Of a stretch of 64,000 nucleotides of DNA, positions 29,301-42,564 are shown in pieces. Position numbers and translations under genes: made by a program. The DNA comes from Plantago major (taxonomy: Eukaryota > Streptophyta > Magnoliopsida > Lamiales > Plantaginaceae). Position 1 is the stretch's first letter, and each line of letters begins with the position of its first letter. Below the pieces are notes generated by a model, which saw only the letters and a program-made list of their open reading frames with translations, made no database searches and was not told where the DNA came from. The stretch spans positions 92,408,914-92,472,913 of the forward strand of contig CM048839.1 in assembly GCA_026545765.1 (NCBI GenBank), given 5' to 3'.

Positions 29301-32110
29301 TAATTTATTAGCAACAATGACATGTTTGACAGCATATATTGTTGGACGTTCAAGTTTTTCTTTGCTTTCCCACAAGTATTGGATTAGAGAATCAGAACCC
29401 TAATAGTTTCTGTGCTGGATTTGAAATTCCGGAAGTTATGGTCATTTTGTCTGAAACTGAACAAGATTTTGCTCCATGGTTAGAGTATTGTTCGATCCTA
29501 AAGTGGAGTTTTTGTTGTCCTTATCAGTTGTAAACATGGGCATACATGATGGAACTGAAACCAATTTCCACTCATGTGCTTAATACTTTTGTTTCTGGAG
29601 TATGACTTTAAGCGCATCGGTTCTATTTTGGTGGTTCTGAGTAGTACGTACGTCTAAACTCTACTCGTAGTATTCTTTTCTCTCCTTTGGCAAAACTCGA
29701 ATTGTAGATCAGTTTGAGTGTACGAGTAGTAGTCTATAATTATTCTTCCGTGTCTCGTTAGCTGTGTATAATGGCGTGGGAATTAGTCTTTATCAGTCAG
29801 TTTGAAACGGACCTATTTATGTTTATCTTGGACCACATTTGTGGGTTCAAAAAGCTTTAAAGTGGAATACTTGACACCATCCATTAACTCAGCCGTAAAC
29901 CAACTTGACTGCTGCTAGTACTTGATTTCAACGGGGCTGTGTGTCAAAAACTCATGGGACTCTTTATATCAAACTTTGAGGGGGAAAATACGGGCTAATG
30001 TTCGTAAAAGAAAATCATAAATTTTTTAATTAAAATTATTTATGTTAGTGCACATGACACTTTTCTTTTTTTTTTTTTGAAAAGGAAGTATTACTAATTA
30101 AATGGGAAAAGACCTAATAAAGCTAGTATCCTTGGCTATGAGGTTTTTTTTTTTTTTTTTTTTTTTGAATAAGTTAAAAATTATACACCAGTAACACTGA
30201 TGTTGTACAATTGATTATTATTTTTGTATAATCAATTATATTAAACGTAACTGCAATAATTTTAAATGTAACATTAATTTCATAACAAAATGTGTTTTTC
30301 TCATTTATGTAGAACACCTCGTGAAGTACAGGTGCTTGGGTAATAACTCTGATTTTTGTCTTTTTTTTTCTTTTTTTTTTTGGTTCCTTCTCAGAAGACT
30401 CCTTATTTACATGACTGTCTTTTTACAGGTCCTATCTTGCGTGACTCTGATTGAATTGAATTACTATGATGTTGTATATTAAACTGACTTTTAACCGTTC
30501 GTGTACACCCCAAATTAACTATATTGCCATTTATGTAGTTATATAATTCCGGGGTCATTTAACACATCACGGAGGCTTCGACATCAACTGTGGTTTTCCT
30601 CTTTCTGGATTTGAACCCAAAAGTCACACCATTCTCATTTCAACAAAAAGTCGGATAAGGCAGAAAATATTTTACTCATCGGATAAGGAAGAATATGTGA
30701 ACTGCTAACGACCTTGAACTTGTCAAAATGTAATTAGTTCAGCACAAACAATCTAGAAAGAAAGAAATCAAGAAAATAAATGGTGGAATGAGGCCAGCAA
30801 TTTCGGATTAACAAAAAAAATGATTAGATAGAAAAACAAATACAACAGTCTATGCATAAATTGTCAAATTCTAATCTGTGGAGTGGTTTAAGAAAACCTA
30901 TTCCATGCGTCACCCTGTTTTTTTTAAATTTAAAAATAGAAGGAAAGAAAAACTTAAATAGACTATAGTATTTGGCATTTGACAATGTCACAACTCACAA
31001 GGGAGTAGTAAATTCAAGAGGTAAGCATTTGGTGCTGAGCCACGAAAATTGTAGTATATCGCAGTATTCCTTATATCCACTAGGTTTTTCTTTTCTTTTC
31101 ATTTATTATCATTAATCACTACGTGCGACTAATCCGGTCAAGTATTGTCGGATTCAATTTATAGTTCTAGTATGGTTAAGCCTGTCATATTGTCGGACTT
31201 AATTTATAGGACAGTTAACTCTGTGGCCTATTTTTTAAATTAACAAAGATCTGAGATACATAGTGTGTTAAATTACTTTATGGAGTAGTTTAATCAATGT
31301 AATTTCTAATGTTTCCTGATTTGGTAAAATATATAATAGTAAAAAAGAAAAGGATAGATTAATTAGTAGTATAGGTATAGCAGCAAGTGTTTGACATTGC
31401 AAAAGGGGCCAAAAGAGTCAGTGCATGGTTGTTCAGTTATTGGTCACTAATCACTATACTTAATTGACCGGCCGGCCATATTTAATGTCGCGTTTAACTT
31501 TTCAACTCATTTCTTCCACATATTTTTTCTACCCTACAAGACGTCAGATTATTCTCCTGCGCTTTTAATACGTCAGACAAAGATAACATTTAATACATAT
31601 GATACAACCTGTAAAGCACTTCTAAAGGAAAATATAAAGGAAGACCAATTAATGGGTGGAACTCCAAATTCCTAAATCTTATGACTTGATTCTAAACACG
31701 TGCATACTTTTGTTATTAATAGTAAAATGATGCACGATTTTTTTTTTTTTTTTTTTTTTTTTTTGAAACTGCTAAAATTTTCTTGAAGCATAGAGCATAA
31801 GAAATGCTCAAACAAGCAAGTACAATGATGCACGATGGTGAATGTTCTAGCTCCCAAATACACACAATACATATGCTCCCGTCAGTTTGTTCAATTTTAA
31901 TTTTTTCACAGTTAATAAAATTAAACTCAAACGATAGTGATAAAATCCTTAATCAAATTATACAATGAAAATTTAACAGAACAACGTGGCAATGAAGGAG
32001 TATATACTTAGGTAGTCGGTCCAAAACAAAAGGACATACAAAAAACCTTTTATCCACGGACAATAAGTTGCTAATTATTGTTATTCCACTAATTTAGGCC
32101 ACTTCCTAAA
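29301..32110. other. Intergenic spacer
   Basis: AT-rich DNA with T-runs at about 30064-30078, 30145-30166 and 31739-31764. No frame with recognisable motifs was found on either strand. Confidence 0.4.
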
Positions 32111-32119
32111 ATAGTAAAA

Positions 32120-33388
32120 GGGCAAATTACATATAGGCCCCCTGTTAGATTCAAATCTTGCAGATGGCTACCACTCAGATCAATAATTACATGCAAGTCC
32201 TGTTCGATATAAAAGTAATTACTTTCAGGTCCACGAATTTGACTTTTGGCGAATTTAAACCAGGAAAAGCCATTTTTGCCCCTGTTCAAATTTCAGCTTT
32301 TGATCTTGGCCAAACAGCCTTAACTTATTACTATCACGTGCGAATCACATGAGGACCTGAATGTAATTAAACTTGTTATATCCGGTACTCACTTGCAATT
32401 ATATTTTGACCTATATTTTAAAAAAACTAGTCATTGCACTGTAAAAGAATTAAATGTATTCCTAAACTTCTTCTTTCCAATCCCTGGAACTAAATATTCA
32501 TTCTAAAAAGTATTAAAATTATAAAGAATTAATAATGCAATTTTCAGAATTTAATTATAACTTTCAAAAAACAATTCAGGATTTAATTGCAAAATCAGAA
32601 ACTATTTATGAACCAAATTGAAAGAAATTTGAAGTGCCCATCAAAATTCATTTTGCAATTTAAGTCCCTAGTTCAACCCTAATTCCCAAAAGCAACGGTT
32701 TCAAGTTCCTGAAACATTCAAGTCAATCCCTGGTTTTTTCAAATTTGAATTAAATTATAACCAAACTCAACCAAGATCAAACCCTAGTCTTCACCAACAT
32801 ATAATCGATCACAAAAACCATTAATTGATCGAAATAAGCCTCTAAGTTTGGATCTTGAAATTTAAAAATTTATGGGTCTTTCAAATAACCCAATTCAATA
32901 AAGTTTGACAAGTTCTCCATCATCTTCTCGCATTGTTATAGAGATCGGATTTCACCCTTTCAAAAATTACCTGTGTCTGGTTACTACTCATCTCTTCCGG
33001 TCGTCTACTCGATTTCGCACAACAGAGAGAGAAGACGAGGCTGCTTGCTAGCTGTACTCGTCTGTGTTACTGGAATAGGGAGTTCAGAATGGGACTATGG
33101 TGGGTTATGCTTGTTTCGTTTTTGTTATTCACTTTCATGGCGAATAATAGTTGATTTATCAATTTAGGAAGGAGTGGGAAATATTGCATTTTTTTTCTAA
33201 TTACGATTTACATTTATTTTAGTTAAAATGGTATTATATGGATAGGGCTTGTTTGGTTTTGACATAAACTATTTCAACTTATAAGTTGGTCAACTCAAAA
33301 ACAACTTTTTGGACCCGAATGTAATTGTTGATCTGAGTGGTAGTCAGATGTGAGAAGGGCATTTAATAGGGGGTATATGTAATTTTCC
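32120..33388. mobile_element. MULE-like element with long inverted ends
   Basis: The ends GGGCAAATTACATATA and TATATGTAATTTTCC are inverted. Similarity continues inward for about 80 bp: CTACCACTCAGATCAA near 32168 recurs inverted as TTGATCTGAGTGGTAG near 33328. A 9-bp flank, ATAGTAAAA at 32111-32119 and TTAGTAAAA at 33389-33397, matches at eight positions, the duplication size of Mutator-like elements. No transposase is visible. The interior (about 32640-33170) has the mixed base composition of a gene leader, so captured sequence is possible. Confidence 0.7.
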
Positions 33389-33629
33389 TTAGTAAAAAAA
33401 GTAAACTCCACTTATATTACTTTTTTTTATTCATTATCATTTATCTATCTTATATTTTATACTTTCTTCATTTTTTTATCATATCTATCTCCACCAACAA
33501 ATAATAAACAATTGACCGTCTTAAAAACGGGACGGAGAGAATATAACTTATGTTGAAAATGATAGATTATGTTAGGCAAATAGTATTATAACATATATAA
33601 AATAATACTATAAAATTATTATGGATATA

Positions 33630-33810
33630 ATTTGTTTATGAACAGTTCGCGAACTATCGAACAATAAATTATATGTCCGTGTTCGTTTATTAACGATCAT
33701 GTTTGCGAACTATTCGGTTAGGTCAAACTCGAACACGAACTAAACGTTGACTGAAATTTTTCGTTAAATTTTCACGAACGTTCGTTTCATTTACACCCCT
33801 ATTTACACCC
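33630..33810. mobile_element. hAT-like element remnant
   Basis: The stretch contains alternating GTTCG and CGAAC repeats (GTTCGCGAACTATCGAAC, CACGAACGTTCG) and ends in TTTACACCCCTA, the reverse of the common hAT end TAGGGGTGTAAA. No partner end or site duplication was identified. Confidence 0.4.
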
Positions 33811-33967
33811 ATTAAGTTTGATGTAATCACCTAACATTAGCATCAGTTTTTTATTTTTCTTACTTTAATTTATTTCTATTTTATAAAATTTATTATATTA
33901 TGTTAGGAAATATCTGTTTAGTTTTGATTAGTACACCATAATGACTTACCTTAGTTCAGAAAGGTAT

Positions 33968-35611
33968 TGTTAGGAATATCTGTTTAGATTTTGATTAGCA
34001 ACCTAATGACTTATCTTAGCTCAGAAAGGTGGTTAGTACTCTTGGTTCACTTGAACACTGTAAAAGAGGAAAATCACTAACTATGATAGTCTAGCAAATC
34101 TTGTATAGGATGTTAGGTCTCTAAATGTAATTTTTATTTCCTTGAAGAAGACCAAGAAAAAGGCAACCAGCAGGAGAAGTTCAACTTAAAGATGAAGTTT
34201 TGAAGACTGCACAAGATTGCTGAAGACAAAGGTTATTAGATACCTATGTCTAGATATCTTTGACAAACAAGTGTTTCTCAATGAACCAGTTTTGCAAAGG
34301 ATATCTGAGAACGCAAGGTTTCTGAATGAGGAAAAGTGCCCACTGATATCTACACTCAGATACCTTGGATAAAAGCATGTTTCTGGGAAACAATATTTCA
34401 ACAGGTATCTGGAGATGAGAAGGTCTCTGAAAAGGGACATGCAATGCTTCAGAAAGCGTGCATAGTTCCGTTGGCATTACATGACAAAAATAGTACAATG
34501 CAATAAATGTGCAGACAGAGACATCTGAACAAAAGAGGAAATCTCTGAAAAGAGACAACGTCTTCTGCAGTACTATTTTTAGATATCAATAGTTTGAATT
34601 TCATTAAGCCTAACGGATACTATTCAAACGACATGATTTTCAACTATAAATATCATCACTTAGAATGCTTGAAAAACACACACAGAACTTACACTCTGAA
34701 CTCATTGAAAATACCAAGTCTCTCTGAGAATACAACTAGTGGTATTTTTCTCTCAAGCATACAAGTCTTCAACCTACTTATTCTTCAGCTTACAGTTGTG
34801 ACTAAGCTCTTGAATTCTAAGTAGCACGAAAGTTCTAAGTGTCCTGATCCTTAACAAGCATTGCTATATGTGAAGGAGTTGAATCAAAAGATCAAGTATC
34901 TGAGATTCATTCTCTAGAACATTTATCATAGACTTGGGTCAGTAAAAGAACATATCACCACACATTGTGAAGTGTGTTAAGTGACTCTTGTTCAAGAAGG
35001 TAGTATTACATAACTGTAGAAGTTATTAATCTACCAAACCTGACAAACTACCTTAACCAACACCTTAAACGGCGTGGAGTACAGAAAGTACTTAGTTTGG
35101 GAAACTAAGGAATAACTCCAAGGTTACTGAGCATAGGAAGTACTTAGTTTGGAAAATTAAGGAATAGCTCAAAGGTTTCTGAGTATAGGAAGTACTTGGC
35201 TGAGAAAGCTGGGGAATAACTCAGGGGGAACACTTGGTTGGGAACCTAGTGTATTTAGGAATCGAGAAAAGATATTTGTAAGGTGAACTCAATTATATGT
35301 CTTAGTGGATTCTAGGTCTGAGAAAGGCCGAAGTGGATTAGTTGAAGGATTACGCCACCTTCAGATACCACTATAAAGATCAGTGTTATTTACTTTCTGC
35401 AATTTATTACCTGCTTTATTTACCTTGCTGAGTATTTACACATATCTTGCTAAGCACGTGCACTTATCACAGAAAAGTCTTCCGCTCCCTGAAATTAAGT
35501 ATCAAATATCTTCACAGATATCTGAGAAATTATGTTTATCGACAAAAGTTGTAAAAGACTATTCACCCCCCCCCCTCTAGTCTTTTCCCTTTGTCGTTAT
35601 CTGGACCAACA
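33968..35611 (+). repeat. 5' LTR of the SIRE element
   Basis: It is 1644 bp and runs from TGTTAGGAATATC to GGACCAACA. ACTATAAATATCATC near 34643 is a likely TATA box. The motif ATATCTGAGA and its reverse recur many times. A C-run (about 35566-35575) precedes the end. Confidence 0.92.
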
Positions 35612-35613
35612 AG

Positions 35614-35625
35614 TGGTATCAGAGC
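35614..35625 (+). promoter_or_regulatory. Primer binding site, initiator-Met tRNA type
   Basis: TGGTATCAGAGC lies two bases after the LTR. It is the standard plant copia primer site complementary to initiator tRNA-Met. Confidence 0.9.
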
Positions 35626-35729
35626 AGGAGGTTCCCAAGCCTTCTGCACTGAACCTAGATCCCAAATAAGTGCCCACTAACTACTTTTCACCTACACTTG
35701 ATTTGTCTGTTTAGTGTGTTTGCTGCAGG

Positions 35730-36835
35730 ATGTCTTTAAGTGACGCTCCAATTCTCAAGCCAGGAATTATGAGAAATGGAAGAACAACATGATGCTCCAC
35801 CTAGAAGCCATCAGTGATGAAATGATCGAAATAATAAAGAATGGCCCCATAGTCGTTCAACAACTCAAGCAGGTCATGGAGGTTTCTAATGGTAGAGACA
35901 GAGTTCCCACTGATGAAGAACCAAGTGGTAGTTCCTCACAAACAGGTGCTTCAACCAGTGGAAGACCTACTGGTCAAGTTATTTACGAGCCAAAGCCTAG
36001 AGAGCTCTGGACATCGGAAGATGCCAAGAGAAATCGACTGGATGGTCAGGCTCGCAATATCATCATACGTTCCACTCCAGAGCACATACAGTGTAAACTG
36101 TGGGGTGCAAAAAACGGCGAAAGTGGCGGTAATCGATTGAGGAAATGCGTAAGACCGAGAAAACAAAGGAAAATAAGTTCGAAGTTTTGAAGCTCAAATT
36201 CCAAAACTTTAAATAAGGTCCCACAGAGACTCTTGAAGAACTAGATTTCCGGTTCATAACATTGATGAGTGAAATGGCTGCACTTGGTGAAAGTGAGAGA
36301 TACTCTAACTCTAAAAAGGTTAAGACTATCGTGAGAAGCTTGAATCAAAACTGGGAACACACTCAGTATTTTTATTTCAACCAAGGAATGCCAAATATCA
36401 CTCCAGTAGAACTCTTTTCCCACTTAGCTACTGTCAACTATGAAACAACTCAGAGAGAACAAACAATTGCTGAGAAAGTTCACAATGTTGCTTTAGTAAC
36501 ACAAGGTACTTCTAAAAAGGATACCAAGGAAATGACTGATGAAGATGCTCTTGCTGTAAAGCAAATGATAAAATATGTCAGTCGGGAGATTGAGAGACGA
36601 AAAGCCAAAGAGAAGCTGAAAAAGCATCTAGGCTCAAATTATCACCAGTACAAAAATATGCAATTTGTCAAGCTCATTTGAACCAAAGAAGCATCTAGTA
36701 CTGAGGAAGCAGAAATCGGAAACGATATCTGCTTCTATTGTCAGAAACCTGGTCATTTTAAAAGAGATTGCCCTGTTTTCAATAAGCTAAAGACAGGTGA
36801 CAAGAAAGACAGAAGAAACTTCAAGAGAGGTTAGG
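35730..36835 (+). pseudogene. gag region of the SIRE element
   Basis: The N-terminal part has the copia gag form, with ELWTSEDAKRNRLDGQARN followed by segments such as LTSEMAALGESERYSNSKKVK and VRSLNQNWEHT. A CCHC zinc knuckle, CFYCQKPGHFKRDCP, lies near 36733-36777. The nucleocapsid knuckle binds the element RNA. The region is broken and is listed as a fossil. Confidence 0.85.
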
Positions 36836-38240
36836 GAGCTATGCTCACTGAAGAAAGGAAAAAGATTCAAATCCAACTGGATGCTCTTGATATTGAGTCA
36901 GAATCTGAGGAAGAAGACTCAGATGATACCAAATTACCTTCTCCAGAATTATGTGGCATCACTCATGAATTAGTTGACTTTGGTCAAAAGAAAAGGGAAT
37001 TATGCGGGGTTGCTGAGGAGATCTATCCAGATTGCTCCAACATTGAGCCCTGCCTAATGGCAGACGAGGTAACCAACATCTCTCAATTCATAACTTATGA
37101 GAGTGATGAGGAAGAAATCAGAGATTCAGAATATTTCAGAAGAGAACTTGATCTCTACAAAAGAGAATTTCAAATTATCCGAGCTAGAGCCGACATTCTT
37201 AAAGAAGAAAAGAATTCTCTTGAGAAGAAAAATTCACAATTACTCAAGATATCTGAGAAAAAGGATGCTGAAAATGCATTTCTCAAAGCACAGATATCTG
37301 AAACAGAGAAGTCACACAGAAAGGCAATGGATATACTCCAAAAAGAAAATAAAGATCTTCTTTCTGAAAATGAGGAACTCAAAAAGAAAGAACTATCTTT
37401 TCAATCCTATGCTAAAGCTTGTGACACTCTTATTTAAGAGATCCTTCAGAAAAGGGAGGACTTGGGCTGGACACACAAACAAATAGTTCTACCACTCTGA
37501 ATAAGAGTGACGAAAGAATAACATTTGTTAGTGCTCAGCAAGATGGTTCCCAAATAACATATAGCATTGGTCAGAAAGCTAAGGTTGTTGACAAAGGAAA
37601 GGCAGTTGCTACCAAACCTTTGTGGGAAAAACAAGTCAAAAAGAAAACTGTTAGGAATGTTTCTGTAAATAAACATAACACTGAAAAGTGTAATCACCCA
37701 CAGTGCTATGTCTCTCAGAAAGAAAAAATTGCAGGAGCAGTCAAATTTTCCAACATCACATTTTCTGGAAAGAAAGACGTTCCAGAGACTAGCAAAGCTG
37801 TTGAGAAGAGAACTCAGACAGCACCAGGTGCTCGAAATGGCATTGGCTATAAATCCATTGGGAAACAACTCGCTCGTGAGTATAAACAAGAGCAAGAACG
37901 ATGGATGAAAGCTAGGATTGCACATAGCAATCATCAGAAGTGGAAGAAAGAACAAGTTACGACCACTCTGAATGCCAGGGCTAGAAGAAGTCTGGCAAGG
38001 AAAGCTAAGTTTGCTGAAAAGCAGACTCAGCAATCTGACAGGTATCTGAAAGCACCACGAGGAGCACCAAGGAACACACCAAGAAGGAAAATAGCTTTAA
38101 ATGATAATGATACCAATCATTTACCTAAAATTCCTCCTTATGTTCCAACAAGACAAAAGAATATCCCAAGGAAGTTCATTCAAAAATGGATTCCTACAGG
38201 GAGATTCTTTAGTCCAGAAGGTTCCATTGTTGGAATGAGA
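36836..38240 (+). pseudogene. Coiled-coil and basic region between gag and protease
   Basis: An acidic then strongly heptad-patterned stretch (KEEKNSLEKKNSQLLKISEK, MDILQKENKDLLSENEELKK) is followed by a lysine/arginine-rich part. SIRE elements carry a long gag extension with coiled coils in this place. It has breaks. Confidence 0.65.
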
Positions 38241-38269
38241 GCCTAACTCCTTGTTTCCTGTTTTGTGCA

Positions 38270-39200
38270 GAACATTCTGAGGAAGAACCAGAAGTGGCAT
38301 TTTGATAGTGGATGTGGAAAGCACATGACAGGAGACAAAGCAAATCTGATTAACTACAGAAAATGCGATAAAGGACCAATTATTAGGTTTGCTGGAGGAG
38401 ATGAAAATCCAACCATAGGATTTGGCAATCTGAAGTTTGGAGCTCTTACAATCTCTAAAGTACTACATGTAAAGGGATTGAAATATAATCTCCTAAGCAT
38501 GAGTCAATTAGTAGACAAAGGGTACACTGTCAAGATCAAGTCAAAACTATGCAAAGTAATTGACAATGAGTCAAAGTAGACAGTCTTGGTCGCTAGGCGA
38601 AAATGAAATCTTTATGTTGTTGACTGGGCATCTGCCACAACTGAAGAATGTCTCATGGTGAGTCAATCTGGCCACACTGAAGAAAACTGGCTATGGCATA
38701 AAAGAATGAGTCACTTGAACTTCAAAACTCTGAACAAGCTAGCCAAGAAAGAATTGGTGGTTGGTTTATCCAATATGGTATATAGAAAAGATGGTATATG
38801 TTCAGCTTGCCAAATGGGAAAACAATCCAAAACATCTTTCGAGTCTAAAACTAGATTCTCCAGTGAAAGGCCACTGCAAATGTTACATATGGATCTTTTT
38901 GAATCATCTGTAACTAGCTATGCAGGAAAGAAGTATGGTCTGGTTGTTGTTGATGATTACTCAAGATTCACTTGGGTTGTATTTCTCAAACAAAAATCTG
39001 GTGCAAGGGTTGAGATACCCAACTTGCTGAACAAGCTTGAAGTCATGAAAAATGACAAGGTATCTGTAATCAGAACAGACCATGGTACTGAGTTTGTGAA
39101 CCAGTACATAAAAGAGTTTTGTACCTGCAAAGGTATACAACATCAACTATCTTCCGTAAGGACACCACAACAAAATGGTGTTCTTTGAAAGGAAGAATAG
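38270..39200 (+). pseudogene. Protease and integrase region of the SIRE element
   Basis: WHFDSGCGKHMTGDK is the copia protease active site with its usual D-S-G-C setting. KWHFDS... is followed by the GLKYNLLSMSQLVDKGYTV block. Integrase shows the HLNFKTLNKLAKKELVVGL region with CSACQMGKQ, DLFESS, VVDDYSRFTWV and RTDHGTEFVN, which carry HHCC and the first two acidic residues. These would cut the polyprotein and insert the DNA copy. Broken fossil. Confidence 0.9.
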
Positions 39201-40800
39201 GACCTAAAAGAAGCGAAGAACAATGCTTTATTAACGAAATAAGTGAAATCTATTGGGTTGAAGCTGTTAACACAACTTTCTACACTCAAAATAGATGTTT
39301 GATTAACAAACACCATGACAAAACTCCTTATGAGCTTTTGATTGGTAGACCCCCTAGTATCAAACATCTAAGGGTGTTTGGTTGCAAATGTTTTCTTCTT
39401 AACAATGGAAAAGAATACTTGAGAACATTTCAACCAAAAGCAGATGAAGGAGTATTTCTTGGTTATTCTCTGAATAGCAAAGCCTACAGAATCTACAACA
39501 AAAGAACGCAAAAGATTGAAGAATCTGTTCATGTAGTCTTCTACGAAGGAAACAAGAAAGTACCCTTGAATGAAGAACTCTCAGATAGGTTGAAAGAGCT
39601 AATGATTAAAGATTCTGAAGAAGAATCCTCAAAAGGAAACAATTCTATCATTCACTTAGAGGATGAATCTGACGATGAAAAGCAACCATTGCTTAGTAAC
39701 AACCAGATGACTCTAAGACATGATGAAGAATTTCCTATGAGAATTCCTGAAATGGAACAGGTTACTGAGAACCTTCATCATGAAGAGGTTTCTGAGAATG
39801 AGATTGTTGAAAATCAAATTCCAGATATCTCTAACACTGAAAAAGTGTTAGATATCCATGGCATTTCCCATGTCTCAGATATCTCAGATACTGCACAAGT
39901 ATCCTATCAAGATCATATTGATTCACATTCAGATCAAAATGATATTGATCCTACTAGTTCAAAACCCATTATGAAATGGATAAGAAATCATCCTGCCAAG
40001 GATGTGATCGGTCCTTTAGACCAAGGAGTTAGAACTAGGAGAGCAATTGCTGACTCTCTTTATGGATGTTTCATCTCAAATATTGAACCTAAAGCTATAG
40101 AAGAAGCATTGAAGGATCAAGATTGGATCTCTGCAATGCAAGAAGAGTTAGATCAATTTGAGAGAAACAAAGTCTGGAAACTGGTTCCATTTGTTGACGG
40201 AATATCTGTAATTGGAACCAAGTGGGTTTTCAGAAATAAAATGAATGAGTCTGGTGAAATAACCAGAAACAAAGCAAGGTTGGTTGCCAAGGGATTCACC
40301 CAGACAGAAGGACTAGATTTTGACGAGTCATATGCTCCAGTTGCAAGATTGGACGCAATTAGACTATTTCTAGACTTTGCAGCTCATAATGACTTTAAAG
40401 TTTATCAGTGGATGTTAAAAGTGCATTCCTAAACGGTGAACTTGCTGAAGAAGTCTATGTTGAACAACCACCAGGCTTTGAGGTTTCCACAGAAAGTAGA
40501 ATGGTTTATAAGCGTCAGAAAGCTCTGTATGGACTGAAACAGGCTCCGAGAGAATGGTATGATACTTTTACCAAATACTTGCTGGAAAGTGGCTTCAAGA
40601 AAGTAGATGTTGATAAAACACTCTTTACTTGGAATCATGAAGGGAAACTACTTCTCGTCCAAGTATATGTTGATGACATTATATTTGGATTTAAAGACAA
40701 GCAACTTTGTGAAGACTTTGCTGAGCTCATGAAAATTAAATTTGAGATGAGCATGATGGGAGAATTAAACTACTTCATAGGATTGCAAGTCTAGCAACTT
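39200..40800 (+). pseudogene. Integrase C-terminal and reverse transcriptase region of the SIRE element
   Basis: TPYELLIGRPPSIKHLRVFG is the conserved integrase end. The reverse transcriptase follows, with WISAMQEELDQFERNKVWKL, GTKWVFRNKMNESGEI, RLVAKGFTQ, DVKSAFLNGEL, ALYGLKQAPREWYD and the catalytic YVDDIIFG. All are standard copia blocks in order. Broken fossil. Confidence 0.92.
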
Positions 40801-41628
40801 AATGATGGAATATTCATTAGTCAAACAAAGTATGCAAAGGACATGCTCAACAAGTTTAATTTAAAGCCTTCTGAAAAGAATGCTAAGATACCTATGAGCA
40901 TTGGAACCAAAATGACCTATACTGAATCTGACAAGAGTGTTGAAGAACACAATTATAGGAAATTGATTGGGTCTCTACTGTACCTCACTGCAAGTAGACC
41001 TGATATTAGTTGGAGTGTGTGCTAGATTTCAGACAAATCCAATGCAATCACACTACAACATTGCTATGAAAATATTAAGGTATGTAAAGGGTACTGTAGA
41101 AGTTGGATTGTGGTATCTAAAAGACAGTGGATTGAGTTTAGTTGGCTATTACGATCGACTATCTTTGGATCATTGCTTGATAGAAAAAGCACCTCAGGAA
41201 CTTGTCAATTTCTTGGTGCCAGATTAATATCATGGTTCAGCAAGAAACAACACTCAATTGCCACATCTACCACAGAGGCTGAATATATTGTTGCTAGGTG
41301 TTGTGCTTCACAGATATTGTGGATACAACAACAACTAGGAGACTATGAGGTCAATGAAGAGAAAACTCCGATTTTCTGTGACAACACAACTGCTATTGCC
41401 ATAACTCAGAATCCTAAGTTTCATGCAAGAACAAAGCACATTGATGTTAGACACCACTTCATTAGAGACCATGTTGAAAAAGGCAACATAGATATACTCA
41501 AGATTGGTACTGAAGACCAACTTGCAGATATCTTTACAAAGCCTTTGCAAGAAAGCAGGTTCATAACTTTGAGACACAATCTTGGGTTAATGGAGTTACC
41601 AAATGAACTGAAAAGCTCTAATCTCTGA
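40800..41628 (+). pseudogene. RNase H region of the SIRE element
   Basis: The sequence has SLLYLTASRPDI, HYNIAMKILRYVKGT, then SKKQHSIATSTTEAEYI, FCDNTTAIAITQNP, RTKHIDVRHHFIRD and LADIFTKPL, the copia RNase H order. It removes the RNA strand during copying. Broken fossil. Confidence 0.92.
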
Positions 41629-42564
41629 GATGAGGATTCAGAAGGAGAAAGATACCTGGATCAGATATCTTGATATTCAAGGCAAAAAGGTATCTGAGAC
41701 GGGAACTCATATACTAAAAGGAGCTAAGAATGTGAGTGAGATAGGAACTCAGTATGATTAAGAAGGGAAAAAGGAGAGATAAGATATCCGGAACAGGAAT
41801 CCAGAATATCAAAGGCAAAAGGTGAAACACTCAGCAAACAAGTATCTGAGACGGGTACTCAATTATCAAAGGCTAAAGGGTAAAATGGCTATTTGAAGAT
41901 TTCTGAGACAGGTACTCAGATATCTAGATCACTCAGTGAGGGGGAACATAAAAGAGAATAGTACAACTGTCTGCAGTCAACTACTCTCTTGAAATTTGTA
42001 TTATTTCTATCTTTGTGTAAAACATGAATAGACACTGTGTGAGATAGACTCAGATACAAAATTGTCCCTGAGTCACACAGAAGAGATGTGATTCAGATAG
42101 CTAATCGCCAAAATTCATTAATTGGGCAGAATCACATGGGTTGATTGTGATCATTGTTGGAAAAGCAATCCCAACCATTGATGAAATGGGTGTTCCATTT
42201 TAAAGGCCGAGATTAATTTTCCGTAAAATAGTGGACTGTAAAAACTCAGACGTGGCCCACTAAGAATTTAATGCAAACCGAATTTTACCCACGCCTTACT
42301 GCACGTACACAGATAAAAATGCACAAAATTAATTTGTGTATTTTTGCCTGTTGGAATTACACTGCTATATATATAGGATTTTGGCAAAAGAAATCACTTT
42401 CGCCTAATCCTACATTTGCTCTTGCACAAAAACTGCAAAATTCTCTCAAATCTCTCTGCAATTTTCTCTGCAACTACTGATTCCTTCTTAGTTTTTCTGC
42501 AAAGAATCAATAATTTCCTATCTTAATCTCTTCTTGTTTTTCAAAAACTTCACTATTTAAAGAG
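41629..42564 (+). other. Spacer with clustered CTGAGA repeats between pol and the extra region
   Basis: About 41640-41950 holds repeated units of the form GGTATCTGAGACGGGAACTC, diverged but recognisable at least five times. ATATATATAGGATTTTGGC near 42366 and the C/T-rich leader after it look like a second promoter and leader ahead of the ATG at 42565. Confidence 0.55.

Noticed and set aside
32973-33167. 64-codon frame in the MULE-like element
   Set aside because: No motif is recognised and no splice context supports it. It is kept only as possible captured sequence.
33400-33545. Possible Stowaway ending in GGGACGGAGAGAA
   Set aside because: Only one end is recognisable, and the left side runs into AT-rich sequence without an inverted partner.
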